NCBI GenBank assembly: GCA_902783625.1
Contig: CACZRN010000081.1
Span: 1 to 47,780 of the forward strand
Length of the DNA stretch: 47,780 nucleotides
From: an uncultured Prevotellaceae bacterium
GTDB taxonomy: Bacteria > Bacteroidota > Bacteroidia > Bacteroidales > Bacteroidaceae
Direction: 5' to 3'
Shown: positions 25,037 to 32,994 of the stretch, piece after piece
How positions within the stretch are numbered: position 1 is the first letter of the stretch
Layout: each line of letters opens with the position of its first letter
Notes under the pieces: generated by a model
Databases searched by the model: none
The model's input: only the letters and a program-made list of their open reading frames with translations
What the model was told of the DNA's origin: nothing
Position numbers and translations under genes: made by a program

Positions 25037-25984
25037 ATGATGAGTATTAAGGATTTTCGTTGGCTGACAGTGGCATTGCTCGCTTTTTTCTTCTCGCTTG
25101 ATGCAAGTGCACAGCAGAAGAACAGTGTGACAAGTATCTTGGAGGTGCTCGACACTCAAACCGGTGAGCGCAAGGTGGTTAAGGAGTTCAACTACCTCAT
25201 AGAGGCTCCCAACTGGACCCGCGACGGTAAGTGGATTTACTTCAACTCCGACGGACTTATCTACAAGATCGACGTCGAGGGCAAGGGTAATGCCCGACTC
25301 GTTGACACGCAGTATCTGAACAAGTGCAACAACGACCACGTGCTTTCGGCCGACGGCAAATGGCTGGCTGTCAGCTCATCGTCGAACGCCTCATCGGGTT
25401 GGACATCATACATCTATGTCCTTCCCGTGGATGGTGGCACACCGCGGTTGGTGACTCCTTACAGCCTCAGTTTCCTTCACGGCTGGAGTCCTAACGGCAA
25501 GACACTGGCATACTGTGCTTTCCGCGACGACTCAAACGGCGGCGACATTTACACCATCCCCATTGAAGGCGGCGATGAGAAGCGGCTGACTGATGCACAG
25601 GGACTCGACGACGGACCGGAATATAGCCCTGACGGGCGCTATATATGGTTCAACAGTGTGCGCACAGGACTCATGCAGGTGTGGCGCATGAATGTCGACG
25701 GCAGCAAACAGACACAGATGACCTTCGACGAAGAGCGCAATGCATGGTTCCCACACGTCTCGCCCGATGGCAAGAAGGTGATATACCTCACCTACCGCAA
25801 GGGTGACTTGGCCCCCGACCAGCACCTGCCGAACAAGAATGTGGAGCTGTGGATGATGCCCGCAAGAGGCGGAAAGCCAAAGATGATGACAAAGCTGTTT
25901 GGCGGGCAAGGAACGCTCAATACCAATTCATGGGCTCCCGACAGCCGCCACATAGCATTCGTGAGCTACCGACTGAACAACTGA
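25037..25984 (+). CDS. Exported TolB-like PD40 beta-propeller protein
   Basis: The 315-residue protein has a signal peptide (about residues 1-26, ending DASAQQ). It is followed by PD40-type repeats: APNWTRDGKWIYFNSDG, LHGWSPNGKTLAYCA, PEYSPDGRYIWFNS, FPHVSPDGKKVIYLTY and SWAPDSRHIAFVSY. This is the six-bladed TolB-like propeller fold without a peptidase domain, so it is likely a periplasmic binding or scaffold protein. It is a single-gene unit with its own promoter. It converges on the large minus-strand CAZyme cluster but is not part of it. An ATG one codon later is equally possible as start. Confidence 0.88.
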   Translation: MMSIKDFRWLTVALLAFFFSLDASAQQKNSVTSILEVLDTQTGERKVVKEFNYLIEAPNWTRDGKWIYFNSDGLIYKIDVEGKGNARLVDTQYLNKCNNDHVLSADGKWLAVSSSSNASSGWTSYIYVLPVDGGTPRLVTPYSLSFLHGWSPNGKTLAYCAFRDDSNGGDIYTIPIEGGDEKRLTDAQGLDDGPEYSPDGRYIWFNSVRTGLMQVWRMNVDGSKQTQMTFDEERNAWFPHVSPDGKKVIYLTYRKGDLAPDQHLPNKNVELWMMPARGGKPKMMTKLFGGQGTLNTNSWAPDSRHIAFVSYRLNN

Positions 25985-26070
25985 AACAACCGTTTAAGCT
26001 CAGTTTATAACACCTTGAAAAGGCGGTGACAAACACACATGTTTGTGCATGTCGGAACATGTGCCGAAGT

Positions 26071-26084
26071 TTTTGCTTGCAAAA
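26071..26084. repeat. Degenerate single NheI-type palindrome
   Basis: TTTTGCTTGCAAAA differs by one base from the palindrome that brackets elements A and B. It stands alone before the terminator and may be a decayed end. Confidence 0.45.
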
Positions 26085-26138
26085 TTTTTTATTGTCGATG
26101 AGAACCCGTAAATAAAGGCTTTGTCTTAGTGCGAAAAA

Positions 26139-26173
26139 CAGAGCCCCGGAAGGCTTATCCTTTCGGGGCTCTG
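26139..26173 (-). terminator. Terminator of the seven-gene CAZyme cluster
   Basis: A 15-bp stem pairs CAGAGCCCCGGAAGG (26139-26153) with CCTTTCGGGGCTCTG (26159-26173) around a 5-base loop, with one T-G pair. On the minus strand it is followed by TTTTT. It ends transcription 30 bases after the SGNH gene. Confidence 0.9.
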
Positions 26174-26202
26174 CAGATTAAAAACCATATTGTTGCCTTT
26201 AT

Positions 26203-27480
26203 TTATTCCTCTGTTAATGGGGATGTCGCAGATATAGGCGTGCCATCGACAGTTAAATAAAGTCCTGTGGAATTCTTCGGAACGGAGAAGTTTGCACGGA
26301 AGGCTTTCTGCTTTGTCGCTTCATGCACTGCGCCGACACTGCCGTCTGGGAAGATTGATTGTATTGTGGTGCTCGTCGGATTTATGGTTGTGATACGATA
26401 GTAGCCCTTAAACTTGTAATCGCCTTGGGTGATTGTCTGTGCGGTGGTTGCAGGTAGGGCAATTCCCTCGATAGTAAAAGCTTTCTTCACACTCCGTGTG
26501 GGCTTGACGAGATAGGGTATGGATGCTTGCAGCTTCTCTACAGTACTGAATTTCATTTCTTTATTGTCGACACCAGTGAACTCTGCCATCGTGGCATCTT
26601 CTCCGAAGAGCTGAGCGGCCATCGACGCACTGACATCGAATGGCAGACAGACTGTTGTCCACTCTCCGGCTTGGAATGTCAGCTGCACATAGAGATTGGC
26701 ATCGCTCACGTCGGTAGTAAAGGAGTTCGACACCAACTCGTTTATTGTCTTATATCCTAGTTTCTCGTTTACAAAGGCCGTCAGCTGACTGCATATTTTC
26801 TGCATGCCTTGATAGGTGGGGTGTCCTTTGGCTTTCGATACTACCGACAACTTATAGAGTGGCACATCATAGTAGGCACAGATTTCCGCCACCGACGTGT
26901 TTATGTCTTCCTTTAGCCCATCGTTGAGCATGAAGATTATCATGGCGTCGGGATACTTGTTTTTCAGATAGTTGAGCACCCATGCCGTTGCAGGTCGGAA
27001 GGATTTCAGGTCCTCCGTTGTCCAATTGTCGTAGACATAGCTGCCTATCGGCGAGCCTGCATTGCTGTCGTTTGTACCGCCCTCCACGATAATGAGTCCT
27101 GCACCGCGTAGGTTCTGGGCGCGTTTTACGAACGATACGCCAGAGGCATCGTTGCCATTCCACCATGTGTTGCATATTGTTCCTCCTGAGTAGGAGTTGT
27201 TCTGTTCAAGCTTTATGCCAGTGGTGTATTGGAAGAGTCGCCACCATGTCTGAGCAGGCTCATAAACGTCGAGACCCTCTATCGGGTAATACTGTGCATT
27301 GTCTACAGGCTCCGTTTTACCAAGAAAAGTGGAATACGAATCGCCTATCACGGAGAAAGTCTTGAGTTTGCTTTCGATATTGTTCTCCATCGAGATGGTC
27401 TGCGCTGTCAGTGACATGCCGACTGACAGCCAGTACAGGATAAGGAAAAATCGTGCAGATATATTTTTCATAATAATCAT
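26203..27480 (-). CDS. Exported SGNH-family hydrolase
   Basis: The 425-residue protein has a signal peptide (to about residue 26) and an SGNH domain with VIGDSYSTF (nucleophile Ser) and VEGGTNDSN (oxyanion Asn). Its HPTYQGM carries the catalytic His, but the usual Asp three residues earlier is Ala, so it may use a Ser-His dyad. The last 170 residues are beta-rich, like the C-terminal domains of many Prevotella exported proteins. Family members remove acetyl or other esters from glycans, fitting the neighbouring GH43 genes. Its ATG overlaps the upstream TGA (ATGA). The Met at codon 4 (27471) is an alternative start. Confidence 0.8.
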   Translation of the reverse strand: MIIMKNISARFFLILYWLSVGMSLTAQTISMENNIESKLKTFSVIGDSYSTFLGKTEPVDNAQYYPIEGLDVYEPAQTWWRLFQYTTGIKLEQNNSYSGGTICNTWWNGNDASGVSFVKRAQNLRGAGLIIVEGGTNDSNAGSPIGSYVYDNWTTEDLKSFRPATAWVLNYLKNKYPDAMIIFMLNDGLKEDINTSVAEICAYYDVPLYKLSVVSKAKGHPTYQGMQKICSQLTAFVNEKLGYKTINELVSNSFTTDVSDANLYVQLTFQAGEWTTVCLPFDVSASMAAQLFGEDATMAEFTGVDNKEMKFSTVEKLQASIPYLVKPTRSVKKAFTIEGIALPATTAQTITQGDYKFKGYYRITTINPTSTTIQSIFPDGSVGAVHEATKQKAFRANFSVPKNSTGLYLTVDGTPISATSPLTEE

Positions 27481-29426
27481 CTTACGGTTGTTTTTTTGTT
27501 ATCTTTCACATAGACACCTTTCGGAAGTTTACGGTATTCTGTTCCCATATCTTTCCCTGAGAGAGAGAAATAGTGAGAAGATATCTTTCCTCTGCCCGTC
27601 GGCTCTTTACCATTGCCTGGATCTATTATCTCGTCTATCCCCGTTGTCTCCACCGTGAAACTTCCGACGGCAAATATGGAACCGTGGTATGAAGCGTCTA
27701 TTGTCTGCACGCCATAGGTGTAGTCGCCTTTTGGCAGTGATAATGTCACAGCGTTAGCCTGACAAGCATTGCCTGGACCCACTACCTTTCGTCGTCCGTC
27801 GAGGTCGCCGCCAATGTGGGAATTGCACGAGGTGACAAGCTCACCTTTCGAGTTGCGCACCCAATACTCATAAGTCACATTTGCCTTGCTCTCATTGTTT
27901 CTCTGCCATGCTATTGTCACCTTGCCGTCGTTCTCTTTCGCAGGAAGCAATGTGGGCGGCTGCGGAGGCGTTATCTTCTCCTTGTCGACAACACTGTTCA
28001 GCGTAGCCTGAAAGTGATAACCTCCCGACACGAAGAAGTTTGAGTCCCAGCTCTGTCCCATCTCAACGATGTCGTTCACTCCGTCGGCATCCCAGTCGAC
28101 GAAACACGATGCCATCTCCGACCCCGACCCTATGCGGTATGCTTTCGTAAACTTCCCGTCGCCAGCATTTGTATATATGCATGCCGTCTGCGTGGAGTAG
28201 TTCTGATACCATCCCGGTGCATAGTAGTCGAGATTTCCATCGCCTGTCCAGTCGATGAACCCGCACTGCTGGCCGACGGTGTTTAACGGCCGTGCAAGCT
28301 CTATCGGACAAGAATAGTCGACGTTGTATTTCACGCTGCCGTCTTCCTGCAGCGTTGCAATGAACAATCCCCAGACGTCGTGACTCCTTCCGTTGCCGCT
28401 ATAGCCGACGATATACAAATCGCTCACGCCGTCGTTGTTCACGTCGCCTATCGACATGCCACACTCTCCCACTGCCCACACTGCACTGTTTCTCCAGCGG
28501 GTGCGGTCTTGCAGATACTGTCGGGTGAACGTTCCCGGGGCCTCGCGGTTGTTGAGGAAGATATCCAGGAAGTGAGTCTCATCACATGAATCGCCCACGA
28601 TGCACGTGGCAGTGTGGTTTAATGCGGCATTATCGTTCGACTGCGCACTGATTATAATGTCCTGCAGCCCGTCGTTGTTCACGTCGTAACATCTCACCCA
28701 TCCCATCGTGAAGTGATAGACATCTCCGTTAGCGAATATCGGTTGTTGCTGGAACACGTTGTTGCCTCTGTTCACGAGGATATAGTTACACGTCTCATAG
28801 TCGATCGCACTAACTCCCGCTTTCACCTGATATCCTATCCCTACGATGTCGAGCAGCCCATCGTTGTTCACGTCGGCCACGGTACCTGACAGTATCTTCG
28901 CCATCTCGAAGTCGACTTCGTTACCGTCTTCGTCGATGATAGTGGGAACACATTCTTCGAACGTACCGTCGCCGTTACCGATGAAAATCCCCTCGTGCGC
29001 CACGCCGTCAGTATAGGGCTGATCGGTCACCTGTTGCCCTGTTGTCTCGAAGGCCACGATGTCCATCACGCCGTCGCGGTTTATGTCGCATGGTGTCAGC
29101 GAGGGGCGGACGCTCACGTTCATCGCCGTCTTCTTGTCGTCCACAGCATGCCATCTGAGCATATCAGCCTTTGGATCGACCACAATCACGTGAGTCATTC
29201 TCCGCTTTTCGTTGTCGGTGTTCCCCGCAGTGTTAGTGACATTCTTTCCGAAGCCGGCTATCACCATATCGCAAAAGCCGTCGTTGTTCACGTCTACTGC
29301 CGTGCAAGCCCCGTAGATAGCTGCCCAGTCGTCGTAACGACAGAACTCTGGATAGAGTCTTTTCTGCGCACTACCGCCTGTCGACACAGCAGCAGCGCAG
29401 ACGATTAGGAATGTCTTAAATGTCAT
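27477..29426 (-). CDS. Exported FG-GAP/VCBS seven-bladed propeller protein
   Basis: The 649-residue protein starts at MTFKTFLIV with a signal peptide ending about residue 20; a further-upstream in-frame ATG at 29540 lacks one and is rejected. It carries seven DxNxDGxxD-type calcium motifs (DVNNDGFCD, DINRDGVMD, DVNNDGLLD, DVNNDGLQD, DVNNDGVSD, DWTGDGNLD, DWDADGVND), as in integrin-like propellers. A fibronectin-like domain follows, then the tail YFSLSGKDMG with LPKGVYVKDN, typical of exported Bacteroidetes proteins. It could bind glycan at the surface. The stop overlaps the SGNH start. Lyase activity, as in some FG-GAP-like rhamnogalacturonan lyases, cannot be excluded. Confidence 0.82.
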   Translation of the reverse strand: MTFKTFLIVCAAAVSTGGSAQKRLYPEFCRYDDWAAIYGACTAVDVNNDGFCDMVIAGFGKNVTNTAGNTDNEKRRMTHVIVVDPKADMLRWHAVDDKKTAMNVSVRPSLTPCDINRDGVMDIVAFETTGQQVTDQPYTDGVAHEGIFIGNGDGTFEECVPTIIDEDGNEVDFEMAKILSGTVADVNNDGLLDIVGIGYQVKAGVSAIDYETCNYILVNRGNNVFQQQPIFANGDVYHFTMGWVRCYDVNNDGLQDIIISAQSNDNAALNHTATCIVGDSCDETHFLDIFLNNREAPGTFTRQYLQDRTRWRNSAVWAVGECGMSIGDVNNDGVSDLYIVGYSGNGRSHDVWGLFIATLQEDGSVKYNVDYSCPIELARPLNTVGQQCGFIDWTGDGNLDYYAPGWYQNYSTQTACIYTNAGDGKFTKAYRIGSGSEMASCFVDWDADGVNDIVEMGQSWDSNFFVSGGYHFQATLNSVVDKEKITPPQPPTLLPAKENDGKVTIAWQRNNESKANVTYEYWVRNSKGELVTSCNSHIGGDLDGRRKVVGPGNACQANAVTLSLPKGDYTYGVQTIDASYHGSIFAVGSFTVETTGIDEIIDPGNGKEPTGRGKISSHYFSLSGKDMGTEYRKLPKGVYVKDNKKTTVR

Positions 29427-29506
29427 TTTGATGAATATTTTTTTTCGTTTGTTTTTTAGGAAATAATAAAGGAGTTGACTCTCTTGTTCAATACTTGCTA
29501 TCGTAT

Positions 29507-29560
29507 TACCCCCCAAAAGGGGTATTAAAATCACAGGCAAGTGGTAATCACCACCTGCCT
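29507..29560 (-). promoter_or_regulatory. Intercistronic hairpins before the FG-GAP gene
   Basis: In the 199-bp gap, by far the largest in the cluster, TACCCC (29507-29512) pairs with GGGGTA (29519-29524). AGGCAAGTGGT (29535-29545) pairs with ACCACCTGCCT (29550-29560) with one mismatch. On the minus strand the latter is followed by TGTGATTTTAAT, a weak terminator-like run. These could lower expression of the last two genes or be processing sites. Confidence 0.45.
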
Positions 29561-29625
29561 ATGATCTGTCGCACTTTCAGTGCTTTATAGGTCAACTGCT
29601 ATTTCTTTGCTTTTTAATTGCCAAC

Positions 29626-31044
29626 TTAGCAGTTGTTGCGCTTGTCGCAGTATGGCAACTTGTAAGGACGGCGATACTCATACCAGTAGAGTCGGTGAGC
29701 TGCAGCTTCCTTGTCGCCTTCGAACGACAGCAGAGCGGGGTTCCACTTCACTGGGCGGTTCAGCTCGCGTGCGATGTTGAACAGGCAGCAGAGGGTGTTG
29801 GTGCTTGTGCCATACTCCACAGGTGCTATCGGATCGACATGTGCGCGGACAGCGTCGATGAAGTTCTGCATGTGTGGCGAGCTGACCTCATACTGTCCTG
29901 CCTCGATTTTCTCCTCGTGCTTCTTGAGCAGCTTCGGATCGGAGCACTCAATGTAGCCACGCTTCACCTTGAGCCATCCCTTGTCGCCGATGAACTTTAT
30001 TCCCTTGTCCTCGGGATCATTCTCGTTGAACGGCTGCTCTGTCATGACAATGCCGTTGGCATATTTCATCGTAGCATACTTGGCACCGTTGTATCCCTGT
30101 GGTATAAACTCCACTGGTCCGAGTCCGTCCATGCCGATGGCTGCCTGTGCGATGTCGTACATGTGTGCGCCCCAGTCGGCAGGGAATCCATTGCCCGTCT
30201 CCTGATACCAGCGCCATGCTCCCCACAGTTTTTCGTTCTGCTCGGGTTCGAGCGAGACAGGAGGACACAGGTCAGGGTGATAGTGAATCTTAGGATCGTT
30301 GAGAGGACCGAGCCAGAGGTTGAAGTTCAGATTTGCAGGCACAGGCATCTCGGGTAAGTCGAGCGGTTTTGGCGGATCACCCACGCGCACGTATATTTTA
30401 TCAATGTGTCCCAATGCCCCTGCGCGCACCATCTCTATTGCCTGCTGGAACTCACGGCTTGAGCGCTGTTGGCTACCCATCTGCAGTATGCGGTTGTTGG
30501 CACGTACGGCTGTCTGCACGGCAAGTCCTTCGGTGATGGTATAAGCCAACGGCTTCTGGCAATAGACATCCTTGCCCGACTGACAAGCGTGGATTGCCAC
30601 GAGAGCATGCCAGTGGTCAGGGGTTGCTATCTCGACAGCATCGATATCCTTGCGCTCGAGAAGATCCTCGTAGAACTCATACATATCGCAACGCTCATTC
30701 TGTCCCTGCTCTTTCTGCCATGCCGCTACCTTGCGACGGAAGCGCTCACGCTTGATGGAGTCGACATCGCAGCATGCTGCCACCTGCACTCCAGGGCATG
30801 AAGAGAAACTGTAGAAATCGCTGCATCCCTGCTGTCCGAGGCCCACGAATCCGAGTACCACACGGTCGCTGGGGGCAATCTTCTTGCCATCGGGAGTCTT
30901 CCAGCTGGGAAGAATTGTCAGCTCAGCCAGTCCCAGAGCAGAGAGTTTAAGGAAGCTGCGGCGCGACATGTTGCTCGAACTTGTCAGCTTTTGTTTTTGC
31001 AGCTCGGTGTTCAACACCTTTTGATTCTTTGCTTGTTTTTTCAT
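29626..31044 (-). CDS. Gfo/Idh/MocA oxidoreductase with Tat-like signal
   Basis: The 472-residue protein has a twin-arginine-type N-terminus (MSRRSFLKLSALGLAEL near residue 26) after a hydrophilic lead. The dinucleotide fold starts VLGFVGLGQQGCSDFYS, the conserved EIATPDHWHA lies near residue 145, and KDVYCQKPLAYT carries the catalytic Lys of the EKP-type motif, here QKP. Family members oxidise, epimerise or hydrolyse sugars with bound NAD(P), and some exported ones act as glycosidases. Its place amid GH43 genes suggests a sugar substrate in the periplasm. Export is inferred. Confidence 0.87.
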   Translation of the reverse strand: MKKQAKNQKVLNTELQKQKLTSSSNMSRRSFLKLSALGLAELTILPSWKTPDGKKIAPSDRVVLGFVGLGQQGCSDFYSFSSCPGVQVAACCDVDSIKRERFRRKVAAWQKEQGQNERCDMYEFYEDLLERKDIDAVEIATPDHWHALVAIHACQSGKDVYCQKPLAYTITEGLAVQTAVRANNRILQMGSQQRSSREFQQAIEMVRAGALGHIDKIYVRVGDPPKPLDLPEMPVPANLNFNLWLGPLNDPKIHYHPDLCPPVSLEPEQNEKLWGAWRWYQETGNGFPADWGAHMYDIAQAAIGMDGLGPVEFIPQGYNGAKYATMKYANGIVMTEQPFNENDPEDKGIKFIGDKGWLKVKRGYIECSDPKLLKKHEEKIEAGQYEVSSPHMQNFIDAVRAHVDPIAPVEYGTSTNTLCCLFNIARELNRPVKWNPALLSFEGDKEAAAHRLYWYEYRRPYKLPYCDKRNNC

Positions 31045-31082
31045 TTGTTAGTTGTTTAAGATTATCGTTTGGTTGTAAGAAA

Positions 31083-32936
31083 TCATGGAAGAGTAAGGAA
31101 TCTGAACGAACCCTCGACAACGCTGAAGTCAGTGCCGTCGAAGTTGAGTTGCACCACTGCAGTGCGGCGCGGCCCTACCTGGTTGCGGTTGTTGTGAGTG
31201 TGGAACACATACATCCAGTTGCCGTTGGCATCTTTGAACAAATCGCCATGTCCTGTGCCGTTTTCGCCTATCTGTCGGCGAGTGATTATCGGCTTGCCAT
31301 GCTTCTTCCACGGACCAAGCGGCGATGTGGCGGTGGCATAGCCTACGGCATAGTCGGGGTTGCGGAAGTCGTTAGCCGAGTAGAACAGATAGTAAGTCTT
31401 ACCTATCTTCACCACCGTAGGTCCTTCGGCTACACCCCATTCAGTCTTGGCGGTATTCTCCCATCCGTCCTCTACGGAGATGGCTTCGCGGGCGGTCTTC
31501 TCTTTTATGCTCTTGAGGTCTTTGTTCATCTCAGCAACATAGATGCGGTTGCCCTGGGTGAGACGCACATGGAAGAGGTAAGGCTTTCCGTTGTCATCGA
31601 AGAAGATGAACGGATCGATGGCTTTCATCGGTGTGGCAATCTCTTCGGCTTTCTCCTGAGTGAACGGTCCCAACGGACTGTCGCCCTGAGCGATTGCTAT
31701 ATGCTCGTTGGCGGTGTAGATGATGTGATATTTCCCCTTGTGCTTGAATATCTGCGGTGCCCAGAAACCTTTCGTGCCATAGCAGTCGGGAGAGAGTGCA
31801 TATCCACCGAGCATGCCCACGGGCCCCTGCCACGACTGCAGATTGTCAGACGTATACACCTCGAAGCGACCAATAGCTGAGTTCGCCGATGTACCATAGA
31901 GATAGTATTTCCCGTCTTCAGCGAAGATTGTCGGGTCAGCCAAGAGGATAGAGCCCACATCGGGACGCTCGCTTACCTTCGAAGGCTTTCCGCCAGATAT
32001 GTATGGCCAGCCGTCAACCCAATCGACACGATCCATATAGACAAGACGCCCGGCACGGGGATCGGTGGCACTGAAGCCATGATAAATCATCCAGTCCTGT
32101 CCACGGTCGTCGGTGATAATCTCGGCATTATGTCCAGGTCCGACAACATCATCGCTGCGCTGGAGGATAGTCTCGTAGTGATTCTCCATGAGTGGACGGC
32201 CAAGTTTGTCGACATAGGGTCCGAAGAGATCTTTCGAGCGCCCGCAGGTGACATGATATGTACTGCGCTCACCCTCACAACATGTGCCTGCCGAGCCGAT
32301 GAGATAGTAATATCCGCCGTGGCGATGTATGTAGGTACCCTCCATGAAAGTACCTGCCACCTGTTTCTTCTCTGCCCCTGGCTTAACTGCGAGTCCGTCA
32401 TCGGTCAGTTCAATACCAAATATTCCGTGGAAACTGCCCCAGAAGATATATTTCTTTCCGTGGTCTTCGATGAAGAATCCGTCGATACTGTTCTGCACAT
32501 CGATGTCGCGACTGGTGAACAATGCGCCATGATCGGTGAATGGTCCTTCAGGCTTATCTGCCGTGGCCACACCGATGCCGCATGTCCATTCGCCTCCCCA
32601 TTCCGACTTGGCATAGTAAAGCACATACTTGCCGTTGATGTAGTTGATATCGGGAGCCCACAAGTTACCCTTCGGATTCCATTGCGGACGGCTCTCACGA
32701 GTGAAAGCTGTGTTTACAAACTCCCAATCGACAAGGTTCTTTGAGCGATAGATGGGCAGGTTGCGGATGTTCTCCGTGGCGTAGAGATAGTAGTACCCAT
32801 CGTTTGCTCGGATGACTGTCGGGTCAGGCAACGATGTGTTTATAATAGGATTGCGATAGAAATCATCGCCATCAGCACCCCATGACAGCAGTGATACTGC
32901 CGAGAGGAGTAAGGTGAAAAACATTTTTTGTTTCAT
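31083..32936 (-). CDS. Exported protein with two GH43 domains
   Basis: The 617-residue protein has a signal peptide (to about residue 20) and two five-bladed GH43 domains. Domain 1 shows LPDPTVI (Asp 38), NSIDGFF and MEGTYIHRHGGYYYLI. Domain 2, from about residue 320, shows LADPTIFAEDGKYYLYGTS, AIDPFIFFDD and VAEGPTVVKIGKTYYLF. Both keep the three acidic residues needed for catalysis, so both may be active. The family includes arabinofuranosidases, arabinanases and xylosidases; exact specificity is unknown. It lies between the unknown exported protein and the Gfo/Idh gene with gaps of 38-58 bases. Confidence 0.88.
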   Translation of the reverse strand: MKQKMFFTLLLSAVSLLSWGADGDDFYRNPIINTSLPDPTVIRANDGYYYLYATENIRNLPIYRSKNLVDWEFVNTAFTRESRPQWNPKGNLWAPDINYINGKYVLYYAKSEWGGEWTCGIGVATADKPEGPFTDHGALFTSRDIDVQNSIDGFFIEDHGKKYIFWGSFHGIFGIELTDDGLAVKPGAEKKQVAGTFMEGTYIHRHGGYYYLIGSAGTCCEGERSTYHVTCGRSKDLFGPYVDKLGRPLMENHYETILQRSDDVVGPGHNAEIITDDRGQDWMIYHGFSATDPRAGRLVYMDRVDWVDGWPYISGGKPSKVSERPDVGSILLADPTIFAEDGKYYLYGTSANSAIGRFEVYTSDNLQSWQGPVGMLGGYALSPDCYGTKGFWAPQIFKHKGKYHIIYTANEHIAIAQGDSPLGPFTQEKAEEIATPMKAIDPFIFFDDNGKPYLFHVRLTQGNRIYVAEMNKDLKSIKEKTAREAISVEDGWENTAKTEWGVAEGPTVVKIGKTYYLFYSANDFRNPDYAVGYATATSPLGPWKKHGKPIITRRQIGENGTGHGDLFKDANGNWMYVFHTHNNRNQVGPRRTAVVQLNFDGTDFSVVEGSFRFLTLP

Positions 32937-32994
32937 GGATTTCAGGTTTTAAGACGTATGTTATGTTATTGATTGTTTCGTAAAACCGATTGTG

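Noticed and set aside
30981-31880. 299-codon plus-strand frame opposite the double GH43 gene
   Set aside because: It is antisense to a well-supported gene and shows no signal peptide or domain.
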